64,000 nt of DNA from Heterodera schachtii (lineage: Eukaryota; Nematoda; Chromadorea; Rhabditida; Heteroderidae), in assembly GCA_023374025.1 (NCBI GenBank), contig SIJG01000023.1, forward strand, positions 1,616,730-1,680,729, in the 5' to 3' direction. Positions 25,177-38,126 of the stretch are shown here, in pieces (the stretch's first letter is position 1; each line of letters starts with the position of its first letter). Both the position numbers and the translations under genes were made by a program. The notes below the pieces were generated by a model. The model made no database searches. It was not told the DNA's origin and was given only the letters and a program-made list of their open reading frames with translations.

Positions 25177-25802
25177 GACAACAAACGACCGATGGATGGG
25201 AGAGGATGCCGAAGACAACCGCCGAAGATGGAGGAGGAGGACACATTCAACTAACCCTATTCCTATATATGATCCCAACTGTTATTGTATTTTTGTATCT
25301 CACTGTATGTACAGTATTATGTCGCCCGGTTATTATTTAAGCGACGATATGTCTTTTGTTGGTTGATCACCATTAACAATGTGTTGTATCTCTGTGTTAT
25401 CATTTAAAATATGTGATCAAAAAATTAAAGTTTGTTTGCGGTCGGCATGGCAAAGCCTATATGTCGGTCGATCCACAAAGTAGAAAATAAGAAAGTGGCA
25501 TTTTAAACGGCCTAAACTTTTCATGGACATAAAAAAGAGAATATTTGATTAATTTGATGGAAATAGCCAAAATGATATCCCCCACCCTTTTTGACGAAAT
25601 AATTCGCATGTTGACCAAAGTTAAGAGTTAGAAAAATCTGACTAAAGAAATTTGTTTGGTTTTTAGTCAATCGAACACATAGCCTTAATTATTATGGAGA
25701 ATATTGAAAAACAGTGTACATTTGTTTGGTTAATTTCCTTGTTAATTGAGTGAATTTGGCGAAAAAATAAACAAAATGAAATTTCGATCACTTTTTATCT
25801 TA

Positions 25803-26426
25803 TCACTCTGATTCATCACTTCTCAAGTGCTGCTGCTGCTCAATGTTGTCGTCATCCAACAGTTCATCCCCGTCCGCGGCACCACTTTCGGCTTCAACAT
25901 CGCTGACGCATCCGTCTTCGGCACATTCCCCGTCGACATTGTCCATGGCATTCCGTTTCCGATGCTTGTCAAAAAAGGCACAGCGCGATGGTTGGAAGCA
26001 AAAGGTGGCCAACAAAGAGACGAAAAGCATCTCGACACAGAGCAAAAAGCAAATGTAAACTGTGGGAAACAAATGTAAAGTGCCAAAAAATAATTGTGCC
26101 ACTTTCCCCAGCTGCTGCTCACATTGTGCCACCGCCGAAGAGCGCAATTTGATGGAATCGTGCGCTATGCTTGGCACCCAATCGATAATGCCGATTAAGT
26201 CGCCGACAAACTTTTGCACGGACCAAAACAGTTGGCAGAAGTCGACGATACGGAAGAGCAGCAAAAAACTGAAAAAAAAAATGCAAAATTTCGTTTTTTT
26301 TTGAAAATCGATTTTCCTATAATTTCATTTGAAAAAATGTGAGACGTGCCGATATTCGTGCAAAAGCGAGGCGCCGACGGGCACAATTACGTAAGAACCG
26401 TAGGAGCCAATAAACATGGAAATCAT
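25803..26426 (-). CDS. multi-pass membrane protein, partial model
   Basis: The 3' exon (26268-25803, ending at a TGA complement) encodes about 155 residues. It has a hydrophobic start (LLFRIVDFCQLFW), an amphipathic middle, a strong double membrane stretch (FPTVYICFLLCVEMLFVSLL) and an acidic tail rich in Asp, Glu and Gln. An upstream exon, 26426 to about 26361, reads MISMFIGSYGSYVIVPVGAS and looks like another membrane segment. The phase of the exon junction does not match by one base, so a start, splice site or base is wrong. I do not recognise the family. The acidic tail is probably cytosolic. Confidence 0.5.
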
Positions 26427-26559
26427 AGCAGCAAAATTGGATACAGCAAAATTAAGTCTTTTGATTAAGTTTTACGTGTTTGCTCCCTAAAATCCTTAAT
26501 AAAAAATTTTTTAATGCCTTTTTAAATTTTTGGTGCCTATTTTAGTGCCTTTTTTGCGA

Positions 26560-26952
26560 GCCCTAGGCATAACCTTGCGGCCGGCGATGCCGATAGGCGC
26601 CGCCGGAAATTTTTTGTAATTTTAATGCTATTTGTTAGCAGACTTTGTCTAAAAAATGACCAAATTTTGGGCTAATTTTTTTAAGAAAAGATAGGTTTTT
26701 GGTGAGTCGGCGGTGCCGATAGGCGCCGCCGGGGAAAATTTTAAGAATTTTTAATGAATTTTGTTAAAAAATGGCCAACTGATTTTTCATAAAAGTCGGT
26801 CGATTGTTTCGGTTTTTTGATTATTTCGGTCGGTCGGTTTCGGTTAAAAAACCGAAAAAAACCGAAAAACTCAAAAATTTCTCGGTCGGTTTTTTCGGTC
26901 AAAAACCGAAACCGAAAATCGAAAAAAAAAACCACCGGTCCGATCTCTAATG
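26560..26952. mobile_element. transposon remnant with two GATA-loop hairpins and CGGTCGGTTT words
   Basis: GC-rich hairpin copies at about 26579 and 26707 are followed by arrays of GGTCGGTTTCGG words. A right end CCGATCTCTA resembles those of the TAGAG-type elements. The left end is not identifiable, so target duplication cannot be tested. Confidence 0.5.
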
Positions 26953-27134
26953 AAAAGCATAGATTTTTGCAGTTTGACGCCAAATTCTTGATTAATGCAT
27001 AAAATTACCCCAGAAAAGTGCTTTCCTTTGTTGGGATCACGCCATTTTTATGGGCGGGGGGGGGGGGGGGGCATAACGGAAAATTACCAAATCTCGAAAA
27101 TTTATTTTCTGTCACATAAGCATATACATATCAA

Positions 27135-27776
27135 TAGGGAACGGATTCTTAAGTTTTTGCTTATTTTTTCTGCGGCTTTAACTCGACGAGAAATGCACGA
27201 AAAACACATTTTTTGTTCGAAAATTTTGTGTTTTAACGCACTTATTCGAACTTAGAAATGCTTATTTTGGCGTTTCGTGCTTAAAAATGCATATTTTAAA
27301 GGTTCGCTCTTAAAATAAGTTTTTGTACTTATTTTAGCGTTTTATGCTTATTTTCGTTCTTATTTCGCGATTTTTGGGGAATTTATTAACAAAAATGCAA
27401 TAAAAACGAAAAATACACCCCTAAGAATTGACAAAAACAAATTTGCGAAAAATACACCCCTAAGAATTGACCTAAAAATTTTCAAAAAAATACACTCCTA
27501 AGAATCGACCCAAAAAATTTCGTAAACATACATCCCTGAGAATCGAACCTTAAATCCTGAAAATTTATAAATGTACTTTATTTCTAACTGCAATCAGTAG
27601 ATAGAATTGTTTGACTTAATTTTAACTAATTTACATAGAGAAAACAGCAATTTTAACAAATTTCACATCTAAATTTGAAATTTTTTCATGCTTATTTTCG
27701 CACTTATTTCGCGCTTTTTTCGACCTTATTTAAGCACTTATTTTGGACTTTTTCGTGCTTAAAAATCCGTTCCCTA
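27135..27776. mobile_element. hAT-like element with TGCTTATTT words, 8-bp TSD
   Basis: Ends TAGGGAACGGATT and AATCCGTTCCCTA, with CATATCAA duplicated at 27127-27134 and 27777-27784. Subterminal arrays use TGCTTATTTT words. The core has three copies of the AAATACACCCCTAAGAAT(T/C)GA module, also found in other TAGGG elements. It has no coding capacity. Confidence 0.9.
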
Positions 27777-27869
27777 CATATCAATCATGAGGAAATTTGG
27801 GAGTGTGTTCAGTATAACAATAAGCGCCGAAAGGAATGCATGGGGGTGAAATGACAAATGGTGTGACAA

Positions 27870-27995
27870 ATATTATATACAATATAACGAGCAAATAGAT
27901 CAGCGTCATCGGCACAATACAATATGAGGAGCAAATAGATCAGCGTCATCGGCACAATACAATATAATGAGCAAATAGATCAGCGTCATCGGCAC
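27870..27995 (+). repeat. three tandem copies of a ~39-bp unit
   Basis: GAGCAAATAGATCAGCGTC followed by ATCGGCACAATACAATAT repeats three times, the last ending in ATCGGCACGTCACTC. It lies immediately 3' of the PITP stop codon, perhaps within its 3' UTR. Confidence 0.7.
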
Positions 27996-28013
27996 GTCAC
28001 TCGCGGTTCATCA

Positions 28014-29266
28014 TCAGCGTTCAGAGGCGGTCATCCCCCGCGGGTCGCCGGTCTTGCGCATCTGAGCAAAAATGAACGATTAGTAAAGGGCGGGGAAGTG
28101 AATGGACAGTGGCAGCAGAAGCTGCTGACCTACCTCATCCAATGCCCGCTGTGTCTCCTCTTCGATCAGACGAATTTGCGCCAGCGTCAGTCCGTGCCAG
28201 CGGTCCATCCAGCAGAACAACTCGCGATTGAACTTGCACAACAGGCGGGGATACTGCTAAAGGGGGGGGGGGGGGGGGGGGAAATTGCTGAAATTAGACG
28301 AACGAATCGAAAGATTATCCCCCCGCATCGGCACTCACTTTTTGGATGTAAGACTCCACCATTGTCTGCAAGCCGAGCCATTTGAATTTGACGGTGATCA
28401 CTTTGTAGGCGCACATCACCGGCTCGCAGTTGGTCTGCCACTGCTGCTCCAACGGACCACGGCCTGTGTTCACGGGGCGGAATGTCGACGGTCGGGTGTT
28501 GTCAAGGATGTCGGCTGCACTCAGATGCTCGTTGTCGTTGGCGATGTCAATGCGCACCACTTTGCGTTCGTTCAGCACATCCTTCGACAGACCGAGTGCC
28601 TGAAAAAGGAGGGACGGAAAATTGTGGCATTGGCATAATTAACAATCAATTTGATGATGAATCACGTTTTTGGTGGTGCCGCGGTCGCTCAAGTGCATCG
28701 TTTCAATGCGAATCAGAAAGTCGTCCTTCATGTAGTCCGGGTTGCTCAGCTCCGTTTTGCAGTACGGGAAGGCGTTCCACGATTGTTCATGCACCGTCAT
28801 CGAGCCCCTTGGCATAATCGCCCTCAGAAAAGCCGGCACTTTGCTTGAAAATGATGACAAAATTAGCATTACAATCCAATCCCCCTCCCCTCTCCCCCCT
28901 CAAACTCACGATTTCAGATGGTAAATCTTGTGCGTAAATTGTCCGGACGTGAAGCGGCCATTGAACAGACTTTCGCCTTCGAAGGGCTCGTTGCGCCACC
29001 ACTTGAACGCCTTCGCCACCGCCGGTCTCCTGAAAAGGGAAGAAACAGCACATAAACAGCACTCCTCGGGATTTGCGCAAGTTCCTCCACCTGTCGCGAT
29101 GCCTCGGTCACCGAAAACAATTGGCCAATTTGATACTCCTCAATGGTGAACGGCATGACGATGCGACTGAAAAAGGGAAAAAAGTGATTAATTGACGTAA
29201 TTAATTAATGTGTCAGAAGAATGGTGAAAATGAAAAACAAACAACTCACTATTCTTTGATGAGCAT
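28014..29266 (-). CDS. phosphatidylinositol transfer protein, class I
   Basis: Exon 1 encodes MLIKE(Y) at 29266-29253. Exon 2 gives YRIVMPFTIEEYQIGQLFSV. Later exons give ETGGGEGV, THKIYHLKSKVP, NAFPYCKTEL, EDFLIRIET-type sequence, TGRGPL, MCAYKVITVKFKW and FNRELFCWMDRWHGLT. The last exon ends MTASER at the TGA complement 28014-28016. This is the full class I PITP fold (START-like lipid pocket), which carries PI and PC between membranes and supports phosphoinositide signalling. Expected length is about 260-270 residues. One oddity: between GEGVQVV and RNEPFEG near 28998 there is one extra G, giving a +1 frameshift with good homology on both sides. It may be an assembly error. The gene is divergent from the phosphatase, with ~290 bp between starts. 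Confidence 0.88.
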
Positions 29267-29558
29267 TGTTGCTGAAGTGCAGTCAAAAGGGGAACAAAAT
29301 GAAGAATGGGACAGACGCTTGTGTCCGTAAAGGGCAAATGAAGAATGATGGTTTCTGCGCTTAAAACGTCCCTTTTATACACGAATATTTTCCTACCCGT
29401 CAATTTCCGTGTAAAAATTCTCTATAAAAAGGGATCAAATTCGCGAGAGCCACTCACTCTTCGCATCGGCGACTTTCACTCTCTGCTGAACAATTTCTTC
29501 TCTCGACGACACTTTGCGCATTTAATCCGAGCACACTTCGTCACCCATCGGCTGTTCC
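29267..29558. promoter_or_regulatory. shared divergent promoter region
   Basis: 292 bp separate the PITP start (reverse) and phosphatase start (forward). No clear TATA element was picked out. Both promoters must lie within or across it, so the two genes may be co-regulated. Confidence 0.5.
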
Positions 29559-31674
29559 ATGTCTCTTCAATACATCGGCATCGCTGCGTTAGTCCTCGGA
29601 AGTAAGCCGGGATGAGCAGTTGTTCCATGTTAATTTGCTGTTAATTTTTTCCTCATTTTTCAGCTGCCATCGCACTGTTCCAAACTGTGTCGCTCAGCAC
29701 CAGACGACAAATCGCCGCACAAAATGGCAGAAGCAGCAGCAGCAGCGGAAGCAAACGCCAAAGCAAGTCGCCGTCATCCGCAAAAGCCTTGGCACACAAA
29801 ATCGCAGCGACGGTCATCGCCGAGAAGAGCCTGAGCTCCATCCCGGACAACGAAATCCTGCAGCTGATGGACACCGGCTTTCAACTGCTCGACGAGGTGG
29901 GTTGGTTCGGGCTGGATCCTGGATGACCAACCAGTGCCTGCCTCTGTTAATCGTGCCACCACTGTTTTCAGGAGCCGGCGCGTGTTGATGTGCATGCCCC
30001 TTGCTACGTTTTCGGTGACATCCATGGAAATTTGACGTACCTTCTCAAGTGGGTTTTGTTGGACTCGTCGACTCGACTTTTTAACATTTTACAACCGTTG
30101 TTCAGGTACTTCTCCGACACCCACATCGAACAGCAGTTGCTCAAGCTCCAACCGCCGCTGTTCCATTTGCTGTTCCTCGGCGACTACGTGGACCGCGGCG
30201 AGTTCAGTCTGGAAGTCATTGCGCTGCTCGTCTCGCTGAAGATCCTCTTCTGGGACAAGATCACTCTGCTGCGCGGGAACCACGAGGTCGCGGAAATCAA
30301 CGCGGGGTGAGTGCCATTGGCGAAAAGTGCCGTGCCATTGTCGTCATTCATCATTTTTTGTTCCCTTTTCAGTTACACCTTCAAAGAAGAAGTGGAAACG
30401 AAGCGAGGCAAGGGCCATGGCCGCATTTACAAGGTGAGAAAAGAGCGACCAAAAATGAATGCATTTTTAATGTCTTTTTGTTTCCCCTTTTCATTTCAGA
30501 GGTGCAACAATCTCTTCACCAAGCTGCCGATGTGTGCCATCATTTCCAAGACGTTCCTCTGCATGCATGGTGGCTTGCCGCGGCCAGAAGGATGGGACTT
30601 TCTGATGGGTGACGACTTCCATGTGAGTTTTTTTTTTTGTGTTTTCCCTGTCTAAACCGGAGCAGCTCGTTTCCCCCCCCCCCCCCCGCCGTTTCCCCCC
30701 CCCCCCCGTATCAGTTCCTCCCCAGCTCAGTTCCCCCTCGCCTCGTTTCCCCGCCGAGAAATTTTTTTAAAAAAAATTTGCTAACTTAGAAATTTTTCAA
30801 GAAAAAAATCTTAGAAAGTTTTTTCATAAGAGAATTCTAAGAAAAAAAAATTTTTGAGAAATTTTTATGGTGAATTACTAAGATTTCTCAGAAAATTTTC
30901 CAAAAAATCGCTTAAAATTTCTTAAAAAAATTTTTTTTTCTTAGATTTTCTTATGAAAAAACTTTCTAAGATTTTTTTCTTGAAAAATTTCTAAGTTAGC
31001 AAATTTTAAAAAAAAAATTTCTCGGGGGGGAACCGAGCTGGGGGGGAACTGATACGGGGGGGAAACGTAGTGCACCCGTCTAAACCTTTGCCAATTCTAA
31101 TTCCTCACGCATTTTTCAGAAGCCAAAAATCGACGAGGAAATCGACGAAAACAACACATTCTGTGACCTGCTTTGGGCCGACCCCACTAACAATGCGCAG
31201 GAGCTTCGCCTGTGCAAGGATTACGAGCCGGACAAAGGATTCCTCGGCGAGTACGGCAACTATCGCTTTAATACGGTGGGTTTTGGACCCGAATTTTGTC
31301 GAGGTTTTTACAATTTTCAATCATTTTCAGGAACGCGAAACTTCAATTCAGTTCAACGACCGCTTTGCAGCAGGAGTTCTTCAACCGCTTCCCCCACATC
31401 CGCGGCATCTTCCGGGCGCACGAAAACCAACCGAAAGGGCACAGCATCAACGAGGCGCGTACAATTTGCACGGTGTTCAGCTCGCCTTGCTACATGGAAG
31501 ACACGGACTGTGGATCGGTGCTGCGGGTGGGTGCCGCTTTTGCCGTGGCATTTTTTGTTTTTCAATTTTTAAAATGCTTTTTTCCCCTCACAGCTTTCTG
31601 CCGACTTGAAACACATTCACTTTGTCACGCTGAAACCGAAGGCCACTGGAGCGAAATTGAGCCAGGAAGAATGA
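29559..31674 (+). CDS. membrane-anchored PPP-family Ser/Thr phosphatase
   Basis: Exons: 29559-29601, 29664-29896, 29972-30306 (containing a probable 57-bp in-frame intron), 30373-30433, 30500-30622, 31120-31275, 31331-31526, 31594-31674. About 390 residues. The N-terminus starts MSLQYIGIAALVLGTAIALF, a likely signal anchor, then a Ser/Lys-rich linker. All PPP metal and phosphate motifs are present: GDIHG, GDYVDRG, RGNHE, MHGG and FRAHE. Sequence between motifs is divergent from PP1 and PP2A, so it is one of the expanded nematode PP1-like phosphatases. One extra C near 31366 shifts the frame between SIQFND and LQQEFFNRF; it may be an assembly indel. The intron at 30623-31119 contains a whole fold-back element. 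Confidence 0.85.
30659..31077. mobile_element. element T: GTTTCCCCCC arrays in a phosphatase intron, 9-bp TSD
   Basis: The left array reads GTTTCCCCCC, GTATCAGTTCC, CCAGCTCAGTTCC; the right array is its inverse (GGAACCGAGCTGG, GGAACTGATACGG, GGAAAC). GTCTAAACC flanks it at 30650-30658 and 31078-31086. The AT-hairpin core (CTAACTTAGAAATTTTTCAAG and its inverse) resembles that of element A. It sits in one intron of the phosphatase gene. Confidence 0.88.
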
Positions 31675-32339
31675 CGGACGAGCGGACCGAAAGAAAGAAG
31701 CCCTGACGACATGTAAATTAAGTGCCGCATAATATTCAATTCGATCACCTCCCATTTAATGATGTTGACCATTCCTCCTGCTGTTGCCCGAGTAGATGTG
31801 ATAAATAATTGCTCCGTTTTATGCTGTCCCTATACATATTATTTGACCACGTATATATGTCATTGTTGTATTATATGTATATTGTATATATGTATGCATG
31901 TTTTTGTATATGTAATTGTTACAAAACGATAAAAACATGTTTAAACAGTGTATTCTCATGCCAAATGTTGAATTGGTAATTTTCGGAACTGTTCGATCAA
32001 CCGCCGGTGACATTTTTAGGCCTGTTCGCCGAACCACGACATAATATGGACTAAAAACTGCCGAATATTAGTTTAACGCAGGGTTTCTATCTGTCCTGAT
32101 TTATCAGATTTGTCCTGATTTGGAGGGTCCAAATCTGATAAAATGAAAATGTCCTGATTTGTCAGATTTGTCCTGATTTGGAGGTAGCGACCATGTCCTG
32201 ATTTCTTAAATAAACTTACGACGCAGGGGGGGTGCGCCGGCGCACCCCTTGTACATGTATGTGGTGGACCCACCTGCTGAGCCCGTAGTTTGGAAACTTG
32301 TCCAAAAAAATTAAAAAAATTGCGAATTTTCTCCCTCAG
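31675..32339. other. intergenic with a TGTCCTGATTT-word element end
   Basis: 31675-32070 is an AT-rich 3' flank. From about 32079, CAGGGTTTCTATCTGTCCTGATTT begins a word-array end similar in composition to the element at 37259 but with no clear right partner. Near 32240, CACCCCTTGTACATGTATG matches the end of the elements at 32797 and 46720. Confidence 0.5.
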
Positions 32340-33472
32340 ATTTGTGCCTTCGGCATTGAGACGACGAAAGCGCCGCTCAAATTCCCGGATGCCAATGTGG
32401 ACAAAATCATGGTGAGAGACCAAAGACCAGGGCAGCCTTTTTGTTGTCAACAAAATTGGCACTCATTTTTTGTTTGCGGAAACTTCGACATTTTCCTCCC
32501 AATTTAAAAAATTATGGTATAAATGAAATGAACCATAACCCGCCCTTTAACCCGAACAAAAAAAATGGGGAAAATCAGAATGCCAATCTAAGTTCTGTGA
32601 TTTACTTACATTTTAAATACTACCCTAATACCACGCACGGTAAAAATTGCAAATTTTTAGCTAGATTAAATCGGTTAACCCCCCCTCGTATTGTTACCCT
32701 ATGGAAAATTTTTTTAAAAATTTTTCAAACAGAAATTAATCTAGGACATTTTAAAATGTCAAAAAAAATTGGAAATATTTTTCTAGCGGTTTTTTCCATA
32801 CATGCACAAGGGGTGTCTCGACACACTCCCCTCTCGTCGTAAGAGGCCTCGGACACCCCTCCCCCCCTTCGTTCGTCGTAAGGGGGACGGCTGTAAAAAA
32901 GGGAGGGGGTCGTCGTGGAGGGGGGTAGTAAATTTGCACAATTTCCTTTGCTAAATCAATACAAAATTCAAAAAAATTTCCCGGCGGCGCCTATCGGCAC
33001 CGCCCGCCACCCCTTCACCAAAAATTTTTTTTAGAAAAAAAACGCATTGCAAAAAGAGGTGATTTAAATTGCAAAAAAAAAAAATGAAAAAGGTCGTCGC
33101 CGGAAAAAAATTTGGACCTTCGTATGAAAAAATCGGTCCCGAGATACCCCCCTGTCCCAATCGTCCGTCGTATGGCCCTTGGGCTGAGACACCCCTTGTG
33201 CATGTATGGTTTTTTCTGAATTTTGTGATAGGAATTACAAGTTTCTCCAAAAAATGTTTCCAAACAGCAGAAATAGCTGATTGTGATAAAAAATTTATTT
33301 TTCTTTACTTTTTGGGTCACCCCTCTTTTTATTTTTGCATTAATATCCCCCCCCCCTTCCCAAGATGATCTCCTACATGATCAACGAGGCCGGCTTTCTG
33401 ATTGTCAACCGTGAGATTGTCGCTGCGGACATTGACGACTTCGAGTTCACGTCTTACATTGCCACTTTTTGA
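32340..33472 (+). pseudogene. DNA polymerase epsilon catalytic-subunit exonuclease fragment
   Basis: Two exons in phase: 32340-32411 (ICAFGIETTKAPLKFPDA to KIM) and 33365-33472 ([19 protein letters not shown] to DDFEF, then six unrelated residues and TGA). This matches the start of the Pol epsilon proofreading exonuclease domain, where active enzymes have a conserved FDIETTK. The D-I-E motif holds two metal ligands; here the Asp is Gly, so the fragment cannot be an active exonuclease. The remaining ~2000 residues of a polymerase are absent. A complete transposon (32797-33208) lies in the intron. It is best read as a partial duplication, possibly transcribed but not a polymerase. Confidence 0.75.
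32797..33208. mobile_element. element with CATACATGCACAAGGGGTG ends, 8-bp TSD
   Basis: Terminal inverted repeats of 23 bp begin CATACATGCACAAGGGGTG. GTTTTTTC flanks it at 32789-32796 and 33209-33216. The interior includes CTCGTCGTAAGAGGCCTCGG, G/C homopolymer runs and one GATA-loop hairpin at about 32983. A longer relative is at 46722-47541. Confidence 0.88.
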
Positions 33473-33639
33473 GATTTCGTTTAAAAATATTTTTACGAAA
33501 ATATTTGACATTTTTAATCATTAATTTGTTAAATGCGCAAACGCATAGATTAAAAAATGAAAATTAAATTTCTAGCATTTAAAAAATTGAAAATTTAAAT
33601 CAAAAATATATTTTATTATTTAGTTGTTTTTTGCCGTAC

Positions 33640-33738
33640 GAACAAATGAAAGGCACTCAATTGATGATGAATTTGCGAAAAATTTGGTGGAGAAAATTGA
33701 CAGAATTTACCACAAAATTGAGGACCAACAGAAGCAGG
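33640..33738 (+). CDS. coiled-coil exon upstream of zinc-finger gene 1
   Basis: The exon reads HSIDDEFAKNLVEKIDRIYHK then IEDQQKQ before a GTGGTG donor. It parallels KNLAVKMDRIYEKLGQQQE in gene 2 at about 36088-36150, so it belongs to the same paralogous pair. The following exon candidate stops (TGA) at the next gene's ATG, so its connection to the finger exons is unresolved. Confidence 0.5.
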
Positions 33739-33821
33739 TGGTGAATAAATAAATCTTTTGACAAAACATTTTTTTAGCGCCTCGGGGAACATTTGGATTT
33801 TGAGGCGATCAATCAAAGATT

Positions 33822-35398
<1,577 letters not shown>

Positions 35399-35829
35399 TG
35401 TTTTTTTTTTGTACCTTTTCCATTTTTTATTTGTTTTTTTCAGTTTTCTTTCATTTATTTTATTTGTTTTTGTAATTTATCGTATAAAATATCAATTCTC
35501 ATCCATCGCAATCATTCGAATGAGTTTTTTAATTTATTAATTAGCACAAATTAAGGAAAATTAAGCATTTTATAATTTAAAAGCAAAATGGCATCAATAA
35601 TGAGGGAAAGTAACATTATTCATTACTCAAAAAAAAAAAACTTTTTAAACGCAATTATTTTGACATTTAATATATTCAATAACAATGAATTTTTGTTTTA
35701 AATCAAATTTTTATTAAAAAACGAAGAAAAAACACGCTCGGTGGCCAACATGCAATCGGCCAACCCGAGAATTTTGAGGCCGGTCTGAATGTTAGGGTTA
35801 ATTGATCAATTAACTACCTAATTAATTAA
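35399..35829. other. intergenic AT-rich stretch
   Basis: No gene or repeat of note was found. It contains poly-T and poly-A runs compatible with 3' processing of zinc-finger gene 1. Confidence 0.5.
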
Positions 35830-38126
35830 GTGTGGCCCGCCAGCACTGGGGGCGGCGAATTTGTGGGCAAAAAGGACGTCATCTCATGGTGGAAGAAGTT
35901 GGCATTGTGGCGCAATTTTATTTGCATTTTGTTGCTCATTTCGCTGCTTGGACTTCTTTTTTTTGGTAAGTTTTGTGTTTTCATTTTTCAGAATTTTACA
36001 AAAAAAAAATTCAGTTAAAAATAAATTTTTTTAATTTTAGGCACTTTTTATTACCGAAAGCAAACCGTCGATGGATTCGCAATTAATTGAACTGGAGAAA
36101 AATTTAGCAGTGAAAATGGACAGAATTTACGAAAAACTGGGCCAACAGCAGGAGGTGATTAAATTTTTTTAGGGGTCAAATTCAACTGAGGTCCTTTAAG
36201 AATTGGAATAATAATATTTTATGAAATTGGAAAAATTTCAATATTTTCAGTAACTTTAAATCGCAACTGATCAAAGAATTGTTCATTTTTTGCTTTTGGC
36301 ATTTCTTCTGATCGCCGTCGTTTGCCTTATAATTCTGCTGATCAAAGCAATTGTCGACCAATTTTTGAAGCAGAAATTTGCACAAAACAACAACACAACG
36401 GATGGGGAAGAGGAAAAGCGGACTGAAGAGAAGGAGGAAATGGAAGAAAATGGAAAAGGAAGAGAAGAGAAGGAGGAAGAGAGAAAGGAGGACGGGAGGA
36501 GGAGCCAATTTTGGAGGAAAATGATGGGGAAGAGGAGGAGGAAGAAGAGGAGGAAAAAGAGGGGAATGAACGAGAGGAATTTGTTGGAGAAGAGAATGAG
36601 GAAGAAGAAAAAGAGAAGGATGGAGCGGAGGCACTTTTGGAGGAATTGGAAGGGGCAACGGAAGAAATGGAGGAGGAAGAAGAAGAGGGAGAGGAGGAAG
36701 AATTTGACAGTGAGGAGGAGGAGAAGCGGAAGACAGAGAACAAAATGGGAAGAAAGAAGGGCACAATTTTGGTGAGTAACAATAAATCCACCATTTTTGC
36801 CAATGGCAAAAATGGAAAATGCCAATGGCCAAATTTATGGTTCCGTTTTTTCAACAGCAATCGGCGGCAAAGTCAAAGGAGGCGACGAAAGGACGCTTTT
36901 CATGCACTCTTTGCACAAAGAGTTTTGACCGGCCCTCAAACTTGAAGAGACATATGCTCATCCACACGGGCGAAAAGCCTTTTGGGGTAAAGAAAATATA
37001 TATTAGCCCAAAATCTATGCGATGGATTAAGATTTTGGGTTTTTGAAGAATTTAATTTTTTGTTTCAAAAATCAGTGTCCATTTTGTGGGCAAATGAATG
37101 CTTTTGTCGGAAACCCATTTCTGAAGAAGTGAATTTAGTGTACTCTTATGGGCAATAAATTTATATTCTGAATTAAATAAGTTTGCTTGCAAAAGTTCAT
37201 TTAAAAAATTTGGATTTTTGGAATAAAAATTAATTTCTTTTATATTTTTTGATTAAAGCAGGGTTCGGATCGAAAATTTTTCCAAATCAGAACATCAGGC
37301 CCAAAAAATCAGATTTTGGGATCGAAAATCAGAACATTTTGCAAAATTGCTTCAAATCAGTTATTTTTATAATTTTTCAATCAAAAATGTATTAAAAATT
37401 ATATTTTTTGCCTACGATTATCATCTTTAAAAATTTGGTGAGGAAATTAGCAAATTGAAAATTTCAGTGCACTGGGGATGAAAAATCAGATTTTTAAGAA
37501 TTTTTTTGCGGCGGATTTTTCCAAAACTTTTGGGAAATGGGCGAGGGGAGAGGGTCCGGCGGTGCCGATAGGCGCCGCCGGAAATTTTTTTTTTGTAATT
37601 TCTTACTGATTTGTTAACAGATTTTCACCAAAAAGGCCAATTTTTGCAATTAAAAGCCAAGCGACGACTTTTCCTTGCGTTTAACGACACCTTTTTTTTG
37701 CCGCAATTTTTTTAAAAAATTTGAGGGGATGGACAGGTCAGGGGAGCGGCGTCCGGCGGTGCCGATAGGCGCCGCCGGGAAAAATTTTGCGATTTTTAAT
37801 GCGATTTGTTAACAGATTTTTGTAAAAAATAACCAAATTTTGCCACAAATCTTATATTTTCTTGACAAAAATTGACATTATGCCACAAAATTTTCAAAAA
37901 TATGAGTTTATCTAAGAAATCAGAACAAAATTTGGTCACTACCCCAAAATCAGAACATTTCTGACAAATCAGAACAATTTTATTTTATCAGATTTGGACC
38001 CTCCAAATCAGAACATTTCTGATAAATCAGAACAGATCCGAACCCTGGATTAAAGTGCAAATTTTGTGGGCTGAGATTTGCGCAGAAAGGAGCATTGAAC
38101 AGTCACAAAAAATCGTTGAAATGAAA
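35830..38126 (+). pseudogene. zinc-finger gene 2, paralogue of gene 1, disrupted by a transposon
   Basis: Upstream exon about 35830-35965 encodes a membrane segment (FICILLLISLLGLLFFG); 36045-36151 encodes the MDRIYEKLGQQQE coil. The main exon (about 36290-36771) has a hydrophobic start like gene 1 (LLIAVVCLIILLIK) then an acidic block, but the two lie in different frames and switch near 36500. It also lacks the Met found in gene 1. Exon 36858-36986 gives one good finger ([20 protein letters not shown]). Exon 37076-37132 starts CPFCGQM, then lacks the His pair and stops. The next finger exon (38056-38126, CKFCGLRFAQKG, ending at TGA) lies beyond a 789-bp transposon. It has probably lost most finger function. 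Confidence 0.65.
37259..38047. mobile_element. hAT-like element with AAATCAGAACA words, 8-bp TSD
   Basis: Ends CAGGGTTCGGATC and GATCCGAACCCTG, with GATTAAAG exactly duplicated at 37251-37258 and 38048-38055. Interior: TCAGAACATTT word arrays and two GATA-loop hairpins at about 37556 and 37754. The insertion is in the 3' end of an intron of zinc-finger gene 2, so the duplicated 8 bp includes the splice acceptor AG. Confidence 0.92.

Noticed and set aside
30676..30708. Poly-C tracts as telomere or G-quadruplex loci
   Set aside because: They are part of the GTTTCCCCCC array of element T; similar G/C runs elsewhere also sit inside elements.
36290..36775. Lys/Arg-rich forward frame in zinc-finger gene 2 as the true protein
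   Set aside because: The paralogue uses the Glu-rich frame; the basic frame is the same repeats read one base off after a shift near 36500.
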